From positions 5,913,894 through 5,977,893 of the forward strand of contig NC_012873.2 in NCBI RefSeq assembly GCF_000003195.3: a DNA stretch of 64,000 nt, read 5' to 3'. How positions within the stretch are numbered: position 1 is the stretch's first letter; every line of letters starts with the position of its first letter. This DNA is from Sorghum bicolor. Its lineage: Eukaryota; Streptophyta; Magnoliopsida; Poales; Poaceae. Below are positions 1 through 9,113 of this stretch, one piece after another. A program made the position numbers and the translations under genes. Under the pieces are notes generated by a model that ran no database searches, had not been told where the DNA came from, and saw only the letters and a list, made by a program, of their open reading frames with translations.

Positions 1-2597
1 AGGTTTGGTAGAGGGCCTTAGCAGTAATGTGATGTTCAACAATGAGCTTGCCACCATACCAGAAGTCGAGGGCTGTAGTGCATCTCAAAAGACTCATGGA
101 CGTGCCGAGGCCAAGACCAGCAAACCATGATTGCCGAATGCTTTCATTGTGTGGTCCATCCTGTGCTTGGTCAAAGAGGCGCAAGATGCGTTCCTGGGAT
201 GAGAAAGCAGTGATGGTGCGAAGATTAGAGACAGCCTCAATTGCTAGCTTACTACATTCAGATTGTGCCTGTATAGATTGCTTTGACATGGTCTTTAGTA
301 AGACACGACGGGCATAGAAGCAGATGATGATAAGAGGCTGGACTGCTATCATCACAAGGGCCAAACGCCAGGCAATTATCAGACCCATGATACAGGCAAT
401 GAGAACCGCAAAAATTGTTTGTATCACCAGAGACATCCTATTCCTATCACCCACTAGTGACCTCACCTACAGCACAAATATTATGTCCTGTAAGTTACTC
501 TTGTTTTCTATATACTCATAAGCTTCAATCAAAATATTTATACTTACAACATTGGTGTCCTTGGCAAGCTGTGAGCATATGACACCACTTGAGTTATCAT
601 CATGATCAAACCACCCAATCTCGAAAGTGAGAATTTTCTCAAGCATATATTCCCTAATTCTCTTGGTAAGGCATTCTCCCATAGCATCAAAGTTGTAATG
701 CTGCCCAATATTGATCAGGAATGTGAGCACTGCAAGGGCGGCAAAGAAAAGTGCATGTGTCCTTGTTTTGTCCTTGATCTCTTCATGATCTGTCAAGAAG
801 TAGATAGAGATCATGCTGACCATGGCGTATGAGTACGCAGGTTGTATGCCGCCAAACACGATTGCACTAGAGCCTCCTATCAGTGCCTGCCTCCACTCTG
901 GTGCATTAAGCATAAGTAGCCTTCTAAAAAATGGCACGGGTATCTTTCGTTTGTCTATGTCGTAGTCATCTTTTGCATTGTCCGCTGACCTCCTTGAGCT
1001 TGAGCAGCAAGTTGCAGAGAGTCTCCTTCTCACATTGTGGCTGCTGTATTGTCCCATATTAGATGTACTTTCAGTTCCACTGACCTCTGTAGCCTCCCTT
1101 GAATATCTGGTTTGTTGAAGTTGGACAAGAGATGAGTAGAGACCATTCTCATTTGCAGTGAGCTCATCATGGGAGCCCAACTCCACAAACCACGATGTCA
1201 CCAGACTTCATGGCAGCAATCAAATGAGCATTTCGGACGGTGGAGAGCCGATGTGCAATGACAATAGTAGTTGGGCCCAGGGAGGCCAGGTCAAGCGCCT
1301 CCTGTACAACATGCTCTGAGTTAGTGTCCAATGCACGGGTGGCTTCATCAAGGAGGAGGATCTTGGGTGACTTTATGATTGCTCTGGCAATTGCAATCCT
1401 TTGTTTCTGCCCTCCAGACATGTGGACACCATGCTCACCCACCTGTTTTTTGTTCCAGACATGGTTAGTGTCAGATTACTAAAGGATGGCTTACATTTCA
1501 TAAAGAAAAACTTAGTTCCAAGGTCATTGATTTAGGCAATTTCAATAGATCAAAACGAAACAGTTTCTCGACGAGCCAACACCTGTAAAAGTCTATAATT
1601 TTGTGTGACAAATTACTAAGGATGGCATACATTTTGTAGAATTAGAGAAAATTCTAGTTCCAAGGTCATTGATTTGGGCTATTTCAACTGATTATTAAAA
1701 TGATACAGTTTTTTTTTGATGAGCTAACACCTGTTAGTCTGTAACTTCGTGTTTCAAAAAACATAATTCAAGTTTGCTGTAGTAAGTAGATAAGGAATTG
1801 AGCATTACTTTCATCTGAAAATTTTCCTTTGTATGTCTCCCTCTTTTTTGTGTTTTATAAAAACTTGCTTATAGCAGCTAACATCTACATTACATAATCA
1901 ACAACTGTTATAAACTGCGAACTGTTCGTTTCAAAAAAAAAACTGCGAACTGGTCAAGACCTCCCCTGGTTAGAAATTCAGAATAATATATATCTGGCAT
2001 GTATTTCTGCCGTTTCAATGTTGAAGGCAACTTTGATCATTTATCTCAATTATTCTAGTGTTTAGGCATATGTACACAAATTTGCCTTCCCTATTTAGGT
2101 TGCCTCAAAAACCGAGTACAGAAGCTGTCAATGCCTCTGTTTGTTGGGGACGAACATCAAATTTAGCTGATATAAGCAAAGGAATTAGTAAACATCTTGG
2201 ATTGATATTAGATTGTTAGAAGTGAGCATTTGAGAACATTTTTTTTAGAAAAAATATTTGTTCAGTATTTACACGGCATTACTGTGGAGTTTGATGCCAC
2301 TACTATTCTTGGACTGTTCTTTGATCGTCAATCGAAATCTGCTTACATTTCAGTTTTAACCATTCAACTTTGTCTTTTACGCTTTTGTTTTCAGGTTCAA
2401 TTAAAAGAAGCTACTGTTAGATTTGGACTTGGAGGACAAAGAAGCGTCTGCACAAGTGTAGGGAAAGCCACCACAGTACCTGCGTGTCATAGCCCTTCGG
2501 CAGCTGGGCGATGAAGTTGTGCGCGTTGGCCGCCTTTGCCGCGGCGGCCGCTGCGCTCGCTTCCGCGAAGTACTTGACGTTCGACAACGCGGAGTAA
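1..2597 (-). pseudogene. ABCB transporter pseudogene (gene A), 5'-truncated
   Basis: Remnant of a full-size ABCB/MDR-type exporter, running off the left edge. Three exons are recognisable by comparison with paralogues B-D. Exon 6 (1-466, partial) carries part of transmembrane domain 2 and stays in frame, with a 6-bp insertion adding Asn-Arg after the GDR near its start. Exon 5 (548-1442) carries the first ABC signature MSGGQKQ, Walker B ILLLDEAT and H-loop AHRLST, then linker and TMD2. It is broken near 1185-1200, where about 7 extra bases shift the frame between AMKSGD and ELGSHDE. Walker B is followed by RALD instead of SALD. Exon 4 survives only as 2480 to about 2597: the ALSNVKYFAEAS start is joined directly to [11 protein letters not shown], so Walker A and about 425 bp are gone. 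Exons 1-3 are absent. It cannot encode a working transporter; the frame breaks are directly visible. Confidence 0.9.
1443..2479 (-). other. Intron 4 of pseudogene A
   Basis: AT-rich stretch between the exon 4 remnant (donor CAG|GTACTG on the minus strand) and exon 5 (acceptor just right of 1442). It corresponds to the long intron 4 of B, C and D. Two related segments near 1490-1560 and 1600-1730 share phrases such as 'aaggtcattgattt', suggesting a small internal duplication. I see no gene in it. Confidence 0.7.
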
Positions 2598-2641
2598 CTG
2601 ATTTTCACTCTTTGGTTAGTTGCATATATATATATATATAT

Positions 2642-2757
2642 TGTTAGAGTATATGTGTATGAGGCCCATGAGGCTAGGCCCATGAGGCCCATGTATCCAT
2701 AATTATATGGCCACCCTGGTTTAGGGTAAGCCCATTAATGAAACCCTAATTCTAACA
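2642..2757 (+). repeat. 5' LTR of the Copia element
   Basis: 116 bp, TG...CA ends, identical to the copy at 8252-8367. It contains an internal repeat of 'aggcccatgagg'. No obvious TATA box except AT-rich 'aattatatgg' near 2701. Confidence 0.96.
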
Positions 2758-2772
2758 TGGTATCAGCCTAGG
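2758..2772 (+). other. Copia primer-binding site
   Basis: TGGTATCAG begins directly after the 5' LTR. It matches the first nine bases of the complement of the initiator-Met tRNA 3' end, the usual Copia primer; the match weakens after that. Confidence 0.8.
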
Positions 2773-2860
2773 TTTTCCTCCTCCTCCCCTTCCCAGCCGC
2801 CTCCAGGCCAGCAGCCGCCGCCGCCGGCCGGCCAGCTGCCTGGGCGCCGCCGCCGCCGCC

Positions 2861-5800
2861 ATGGCAGGCCGGGACCCTCCTCCCTCTCCTCCTCCTCCCT
2901 ATTTCCAGCAATTCCCGGCGCTGCCCTACCCGACTTGGGCCCAAGCCGCCGCCGCCGCCGCCCGACCTCCCCTGCCGGCCGCGACCCGCCCTCCTCTCCT
3001 CCTGGCGGCCGTCGCGAGCGCGGAGCCGGCGGCTGCCGCGGAAGCCGCGGCGCGTGCGGCGGCAGAGGCGCGCGCGGGCGCGGACGCAGCGGCGCGTGCG
3101 GCGGCAGAGGCGCGCGCGGGCGCGGACGCAGCACGCGCGGACGCAGACGTGCGCCCGGATGCTCCAGCGCTCGCGGACACGGCAGCGCTCGCGGCTGCAG
3201 CGCGTGCGGCGCGAGGGGAGCGCGCGCCTGCAGCAGACGACGGCTCGAGCGCAGCAGCCTACGCCCGGGGAGCTGCTGCCGCCATTGCTGCAGGGCTTGG
3301 CATGCCCCTGGACATGGAGACTCTGCCCAGGACACTCCTCACAGCCGGGGGCGCCCTGTCCAGGGGGCTTCCTGCCGTGGGCACGGCTCCCTTCCCTGCA
3401 CCGCCTCCGCCGCCCGTGATGCATCGTCCGGACTCCACCCTCCTCGCCGCTCTCGCCACTGCTCGTGCTGCAGCTGCGGAGGGCCGGGCCCGCGTGCGTG
3501 AGGCCGCTCTCGCTTGGGAGCGCGAGCGTGACGCGGCCGACGCCTTGGCCCGCCAGATTGCCGACGCGGAGCAGTTCCTCGGCCTTCCGGCCTCGCCTGA
3601 CGTCGGGACCACGTCCTCGGCATCAGCTCCGGTCGTCTGGCACGATCCGACCGACCCCCACGTGGTGCAGCTCCACTACCAGGCAGGGGGCGTCCAGAAC
3701 ATACGCCTCCTCGTCCCGGTCGTCCTCGAGCCCGAGTCGCCCTCCTACGCTCGCTGGAGGGACTTGGTCCTCCTCACCCTCCGCCGCTACGCCCTCGACG
3801 ACCACGTCCTCCTCGACGCCGCGGGGGCGGTCCCGACCCCCTCGTGGCTTCGCCTCGACAGCGTCGTCCTCTCCTGGATTCTGGGGACGATCTCCCTGGA
3901 TCTCCACGACCTCGTCCGCAACACCCCGAGCGCTCGCGGGGCCTGGCTGGCGCTCGAGGGCCAGTTCCTGGGCAACGCCGAAGCCCGGGCTCTGCGGCTC
4001 GACGCGAGCTTCCGCACCTTCGTCCAGGGAGACCTCTCCGTCAGCGAGTACTGCCGCCAGATGAAGGGTATGGCGGACTCCCTCGGCGACCTCGGCTGGC
4101 CCGTGGAGGACCGCATCTTGGTCCTCAACGTTCTCCGCGGGCTCAGTGACCGGTACTCCTACCTCCGGACGTGGATCACCAGGCAGCGGCCCTTCCCCAC
4201 CTTCCTGCAGGTCCGTGACGACCTTGTCATGGAGGAGCTTACTCAGGGCCTACAGCCTGGGTCCACCTCCGCTTCGGGGTCCTCGTCCTCCTCCTCGACT
4301 GCTCTCGCTGCCACTCCGCCCCGTCCCGCCACCCCACCACAGTCGTCTCTTCTTGGTCCCCTTCCCCCCGGGCCGAGCGGGGGTGGGGGGGGTCGGGGCG
4401 GCCGCCGTCGTCGTGGTGGGGGACGTGGAGCAGGTCGTGGGGGCAACACGACGACGCCGCCACCTCCACGGGGTGCACCCTGGCCATCCTACAACAACCC
4501 ATGGTCAGGGCGCATCTCCATGTGGCCGTTCCAGGCTTCCGGTGGCGAGCCTCGCCCGCCGGCGGCCATGCTTGCGGGTGCTCCCCCGGGGTTCCCCTCA
4601 GTGACCCCGTGGGCGGCCCCGTTCCCCGCGCACTCGTGGGCTACTCCACCGGCGACCTTGCCCGGGTCTGCTGGCTGGGACCAGGCGGCCTTGGCGCACT
4701 CCTTCAGCACCATGGCCCTGACACCCCCAGTCGGGCCGGAGTGGGTCGCCGACTCTGGGGCTACTTACCACACCACTCCTAACCCCGGTATACTTTCTTC
4801 TGTTCGCCCTCCTTCTCCATCTCTCCCTTCGTCCATTATGGTCGCTAATGGGTCTTGTCTTCCTGTCACCTCTGTGGGTGCTGCCGGCCCCCATGGTTCC
4901 TTTCGTCTTCCTGATGTTCTTGTTGCTCCTTCTATGGTTCACAATCTTCTTTCTATTCGTCGTTTTACAGCTGACAATTCTTGTTCTGTCGAGTTTGACT
5001 CTTCTGGTCTTACTGTGAAGGATTTGGCTTCCCGGCGTCCTCTGCTCCGATGTGACAGCACGGGGCCCCTTTACACTCTTCGCTTTCCGGCATCTGCCTC
5101 GCCTCCTTCGCCGGTTTTGTCAGCTGCCTTCGCCACCACCACCTCCACTACTTGGCACCGGCGTCTCGGCCATCCTGGACGTGATGCTTTGATGCAGCTT
5201 AGTCGTAGTTCCGATATTCGATGTACTCGGGCTCACGATGAGCATTTGTGTCATGCGTGCCAACTGGGCCGACATGTTCGTCTTCCTTTTTCTAGTTCTT
5301 CTTCTCATGCGGCCCGCATTTTTGACCTTGTACATTGTGACTTATGGACCTCTCCTGTCATCAGTATTTCTGGATACAAGTACTATCTTGTGGTGGTGGA
5401 TGAGTATTCTCATTATTCCTGGACTTTTCCTTTACGTGCAAAGTCTGATGCTTTCCCCGCGCTTGTCCACTTTTTCGCTTGGGTGTCCACTCAGTTTGGC
5501 CTCCCTATCAAGGCTATCCAGTGTGACAATGGTCGGGAGTTCGACAACTCCGCCTCCCGTGCCTTCTTTCTCTCTCACGGTGTCCAGTTGCGCATGTCTT
5601 GCCCGTATACATCCTCTCAAAACGGCAAGGCTGAGCGCATGATTCGCACCACCAACGACACCGTGCGCACTCTCCTGCTCCAGGCCTCTCTTCCTGCTCG
5701 CTTCTGGGCCGAGAGCTTGCACACCTCCACTTACCTCCTTAACCGCCTTCCTTCCGCTGCTTGTCCAGCTCCCACACCTCACCACGCTCTCTTTGGTACC

Positions 5801-8158
5801 CCTCCTCGCTATGATCACCTTCGAGTCTTTGGGTGTGCGTGTTATCCCAACACCACCGCCACCGCTCCTCATAAGCTGGCACCCCGTTCGACTCTCTGTG
5901 TCTTCCTTGGGTACTCCCCGGATCACAAGGGGTACCGATGCTACGACCTTACCTCTCGTCGAGTCCTCATATCTCGCCATGTGGTGTTCGACGAGTCGAT
6001 CTTCCCCTTTTCCACCACTGCCACTCCTGCTTCCACCTCGGAGCATGACCTCTCCTCTGTGTTTCCTACTGACCCGGTGGTCCAGCCACCGTTTCCGGTG
6101 TTTCCTGCAGGTACTGCTACGTCGCCTGTCGCCCGTGACACCTCGGGGCCTCTACCCTGCCCGGGTCCCGAGGTGCCACCTTCCGGCCCGGCCCCTGCGC
6201 CTGACGCGGGTCCCGGGTCGGCACCTTCGCCACCGGTACGCTTCGCCCAGCCGGTGCGTGTCTACCAGCGACGTGCTCCCGACGTGGGCCCCGGGCCGGC
6301 GTCTCCGACTCCGGCCCCACCACCGGCACGTTACGCCCAGCCGGTGCGCGTCTACCAGCGACGTGCCCGGCTGGCGCCGCTGCCTCCGGCGGCGCCGGTG
6401 GCCCCCTCTCCGCCGGGGTCACCTGCGCCACCGGCGACGTCTTCTCCGCCGGCGACACCGACCCCGCCGCCGCGGCATCCAGCTACTCGGGCCGCGACGC
6501 CGGTGTACCACCCACCGCTCCTTCACCGACACCCGCGTCATGTTCACCCGATGGTGACGCGACACGCGGCTGGGACCCTGCAGCCCCGGGCTCTTGCGGC
6601 GATGCCCGGGGACTCGCAGGTCTCACCGGTACCCTCTTCCGTGCGCGAGGCCTTGCTGGACCCTCACTGGCGCCGCGCGATGGAAGAGGAGTACGCGGCC
6701 CTCCTCGCCAACCAGACATGGGATCTGGTGCCACGACCGCCGGGCTCCAACATCGTCACCGGCAAGTGGATTTGGACCCACAAGCGCCGGGCTGACGGCA
6801 CCCTTGAGCGGTACAAGGCTCGCTGGGTTCTCCGGGGCTTCACTCAGCGGCCCGGTGTCGACTACGACGAGACCTTCAGCCCGGTGGTGAAGCCGGCCAC
6901 CGTCCGCACGGTGCTCTCACTGGCTCTCACGCGCGGATGGCCCGTGCATCAGCTGGACGTCAAGAATGCCTTCCTGCATGGCGTTCTTACTGAGACAGTC
7001 TACTGCAGTCAGCCGGCGGGATTTGTTGACTCTGCTTGTCCTGACATGGTGTGTCGGCTCAACAAGTCTCTCTACGGCCTCAAGCAGGCCCCCCGGGCGT
7101 GGAACCATCGGTTTGCTGCTTTTCTACGGACTCTGGGGTTTGTGGAGGCCAAGTCAGATACCTCTCTGTTCATCTATCACCATGGGACTCAGACTGCTTA
7201 TCTGCTGCTCTATGTTGATGACATTGTCCTCACAGCCTCCACTGAGTCACTCCTTCGGCGGATCATCGCCTCTCTTCAGCAGGAGTTTGCCATGAAGGAT
7301 CTGGGTGCTCTACATCACTTCCTCGGGGTCACTGTTCAGCCTCACCCTGCTGGATTACTCCTTCACCAGCGGCAGTACACTCTTGATATCCTGGAGAGAG
7401 TTGGGATGACTGACTGCAAGCCCTGCTCCACTCCAGTTGACACACAGGGCAAGATCTCAGAGGCTGAGGGTATACCAGTGACAGATCCTACTGCATATCG
7501 GAGTCTTGCCGGGGCACTTCAGTACCTCACCTTCACCCGGCCGGATATCACCTATGCAGTTCAGCAGATCTGCCTTCATATGCATGATCCCAGGGAGCCA
7601 CACCTCACCGCTCTCAAGCGGATCCTACGGTACCTCCGCGGCACAGTCGACCTCGGTCTTCTCCTTCACCGACGGTCGCCCTCCACCGAGCTCGTCGTCT
7701 ACACCGACGCCGACTGGGCCGGGTGCCCGGACACCCGCCGCTCCACCTCTGGCTACGCCGTCTTCTTAGGCGGCAACCTGGTGTCTTGGTCGTCCAAGCG
7801 CCAGCCGGTCGTCTCCCGCTCCAGTGCCGAGGCGGAGTACCGTGCTGTCGCCAACGGCGTGGCCGAGGCTTCCTGGCTCCGTCAGCTCCTCGCCGAGCTC
7901 CACAGCCCTCTCTCCCGGAGCGCACTGGTCTACTGCGACAACGTCAGTGCGGTGTACCTCTCCACCAACCCTGTGCAGCACCAGAGGACCAAGCACGTGG
8001 AGATTGATCTACACTTCGTCCGGGACCGGGTCGCTGTCGGCGATGTTCGGGTCCTCCACGTCCCGACCACCTCCCAGTTCGCCGACATCTTCACCAAGGG
8101 TCTCCCGTCCTCGACCTTCACCGAGTTCCGCACCAGCCTCAACATCACCAGTGGCTAG
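2861..8158 (+). CDS. Copia gag-pol polyprotein, 1765 aa, intact
   Basis: Single uninterrupted frame; the ATG has a good plant context (gccgccATGgc). An Ala-rich N-terminal extension with tandem AARAAAEARAGAD units (about residues 60-110) precedes a UBN2-type gag core (about 267-480). A Gly/Arg-rich stretch (about 508-530) sits where a CCHC zinc knuckle would be expected, and I see no CCHC. Protease has DSGAT at about 631. Integrase has the HHCC zinc site (about 766-801) and a D827, D889, E925 triad with 35 residues between the last two. A Pro-rich linker (about 1080-1240) holds two copies of QPVRVYQRRA. Reverse transcriptase spans about 1286-1530 with YVDD at 1451-1454. RNase H starts near TDADW (1616) and includes SSAEAEY and the later DN. 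All key catalytic residues are present, so the element may be autonomous. Confidence 0.96.
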   Translation: MAGRDPPPSPPPPYFQQFPALPYPTWAQAAAAAARPPLPAATRPPLLLAAVASAEPAAAAEAAARAAAEARAGADAAARAAAEARAGADAARADADVRPDAPALADTAALAAAARAARGERAPAADDGSSAAAYARGAAAAIAAGLGMPLDMETLPRTLLTAGGALSRGLPAVGTAPFPAPPPPPVMHRPDSTLLAALATARAAAAEGRARVREAALAWERERDAADALARQIADAEQFLGLPASPDVGTTSSASAPVVWHDPTDPHVVQLHYQAGGVQNIRLLVPVVLEPESPSYARWRDLVLLTLRRYALDDHVLLDAAGAVPTPSWLRLDSVVLSWILGTISLDLHDLVRNTPSARGAWLALEGQFLGNAEARALRLDASFRTFVQGDLSVSEYCRQMKGMADSLGDLGWPVEDRILVLNVLRGLSDRYSYLRTWITRQRPFPTFLQVRDDLVMEELTQGLQPGSTSASGSSSSSSTALAATPPRPATPPQSSLLGPLPPGPSGGGGGRGGRRRRGGGRGAGRGGNTTTPPPPRGAPWPSYNNPWSGRISMWPFQASGGEPRPPAAMLAGAPPGFPSVTPWAAPFPAHSWATPPATLPGSAGWDQAALAHSFSTMALTPPVGPEWVADSGATYHTTPNPGILSSVRPPSPSLPSSIMVANGSCLPVTSVGAAGPHGSFRLPDVLVAPSMVHNLLSIRRFTADNSCSVEFDSSGLTVKDLASRRPLLRCDSTGPLYTLRFPASASPPSPVLSAAFATTTSTTWHRRLGHPGRDALMQLSRSSDIRCTRAHDEHLCHACQLGRHVRLPFSSSSSHAARIFDLVHCDLWTSPVISISGYKYYLVVVDEYSHYSWTFPLRAKSDAFPALVHFFAWVSTQFGLPIKAIQCDNGREFDNSASRAFFLSHGVQLRMSCPYTSSQNGKAERMIRTTNDTVRTLLLQASLPARFWAESLHTSTYLLNRLPSAACPAPTPHHALFGTPPRYDHLRVFGCACYPNTTATAPHKLAPRSTLCVFLGYSPDHKGYRCYDLTSRRVLISRHVVFDESIFPFSTTATPASTSEHDLSSVFPTDPVVQPPFPVFPAGTATSPVARDTSGPLPCPGPEVPPSGPAPAPDAGPGSAPSPPVRFAQPVRVYQRRAPDVGPGPASPTPAPPPARYAQPVRVYQRRARLAPLPPAAPVAPSPPGSPAPPATSSPPATPTPPPRHPATRAATPVYHPPLLHRHPRHVHPMVTRHAAGTLQPRALAAMPGDSQVSPVPSSVREALLDPHWRRAMEEEYAALLANQTWDLVPRPPGSNIVTGKWIWTHKRRADGTLERYKARWVLRGFTQRPGVDYDETFSPVVKPATVRTVLSLALTRGWPVHQLDVKNAFLHGVLTETVYCSQPAGFVDSACPDMVCRLNKSLYGLKQAPRAWNHRFAAFLRTLGFVEAKSDTSLFIYHHGTQTAYLLLYVDDIVLTASTESLLRRIIASLQQEFAMKDLGALHHFLGVTVQPHPAGLLLHQRQYTLDILERVGMTDCKPCSTPVDTQGKISEAEGIPVTDPTAYRSLAGALQYLTFTRPDITYAVQQICLHMHDPREPHLTALKRILRYLRGTVDLGLLLHRRSPSTELVVYTDADWAGCPDTRRSTSGYAVFLGGNLVSWSSKRQPVVSRSSAEAEYRAVANGVAEASWLRQLLAELHSPLSRSALVYCDNVSAVYLSTNPVQHQRTKHVEIDLHFVRDRVAVGDVRVLHVPTTSQFADIFTKGLPSSTFTEFRTSLNITSG

Positions 8159-8238
8159 TTGTGTCTGTGGGGGGGCTCGTGTGTTGTACTTCTTTTCTTT
8201 CGTGTCCAGTCTGTAAACTCCGCTGCGACGGTAGTTCA

Positions 8239-8251
8239 GACTGCGGGGGGA
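8239..8251 (+). other. Copia polypurine tract
   Basis: G-rich run 'gactgcgggggga' immediately before the 3' LTR, the expected plus-strand priming site. Confidence 0.75.
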
Positions 8252-8363
8252 TGTTAGAGTATATGTGTATGAGGCCCATGAGGCTAGGCCCATGAGGCCC
8301 ATGTATCCATAATTATATGGCCACCCTGGTTTAGGGTAAGCCCATTAATGAAACCCTAATTCT

Positions 8364-8367
<4 letters not shown>
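8252..8367 (+). repeat. 3' LTR of the Copia element
   Basis: 116 bp, identical to the 5' LTR; followed by the TATAT target duplication and a TA microsatellite. Confidence 0.96.
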
Positions 8368-8372
<5 letters not shown>

Positions 8373-8398
<26 letters not shown>

Positions 8399-9113
8399 GT
8401 GGATTGTTGATACCAGTCATGTATGGAGCTGTTGGGATGCTCTCAGAATTAATCTGACCTATTCAACTGCACTGTTGAGGTTCAAATATCATGGATCGAT
8501 GGTTGGTAGAGTTGCTGATGGGAATTTGGTAATGCTCCATGAATTGTCTGCTCTTTGCTAAATCTTCCTTTGAAGATTTTCAGCAAAGAAGCACTGCCAG
8601 TAGAGCTTAGAAGTTGCACGCATATCAATGCATGTTTGCCGTGAGTACGCTTAATTATGGTTGATCTCCTGATCTCCCTAAATTTGTTGATCGTTGCATG
8701 AGACACACTTGCAAATCATAAGCCAGTAACACTTGAAAGAAACAAGTTCTGCTCCACTTTTTTAATGAAAAGTTCTGCCCCACTTTTGCTGCTTTGGCAG
8801 TGTTTTTCTCTTGTAGCTTTCCATTTTGCTATCTGTTATATTGATGGAGTTCATGGAATTAAAATATCTAGTAATCTGTTTGGCCAAAGAGGGTTCATAT
8901 TTCATCAAACAAGTCGCAGAAAAATAAGATTAAATGCAACAATCTGCTGTCCTTGACCTCTTCACAGAGCTGCAACTGCAAATACATATCCACCAACAGC
9001 TATAACAAGGTTGACACACTACTATACTATGTCTATTAATTGATCAAAGGAAGATAGCTCATTGTTGAGTGATATTTTAATTTTTTGCCGATCACTCTTG
9101 CCACCTCCTCTGG
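8373..9113. other. Spacer between the Copia element and gene B
   Basis: Starts in the TA microsatellite split by the Copia element. Most of it has no recognisable gene. I searched for exons 1-3 of pseudogene A here and did not find them. About 8970-9113 is the 3' flank/UTR of gene B: phrases such as 'aatacatatcca' and 'gacacact' recur in the 3' flank of gene D near 43580-43625. Confidence 0.55.

Larger units (their letters stand above)
2642..8367 (+). mobile_element. Complete Copia LTR retrotransposon (short-LTR, Ale/Retrofit-like)
   Basis: A structurally complete element of 5726 bp. It has direct LTRs of 116 bp (2642-2757 and 8252-8367) that I compared base by base and found identical. Each starts TGTTAGAG and ends TCTAACA. 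A primer-binding site follows the left LTR and a polypurine tract precedes the right one. The target-site duplication is TATAT (2637-2641 and 8368-8372), inside a TA microsatellite next to the exon 4 remnant of pseudogene A. One open reading frame encodes gag-pol. Protease, integrase, reverse transcriptase, RNase H is the Copia order. Identical LTRs plus an open frame point to very recent insertion. The lineage call rests on the very short LTR and gag type and is less certain. Confidence 0.96.

Noticed and set aside
2763..6890. Many long frames on both strands overlapping the Copia gag-pol
   Set aside because: Shadows of the very GC-rich 1765-codon frame; none has a recognisable domain.
8373..8970. 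Possible exons 1-3 of pseudogene A beyond the Copia insertion
   Set aside because: No HADAVD, EGYCW or TAERQ-like sequence found in this stretch; the exons appear deleted, not displaced.
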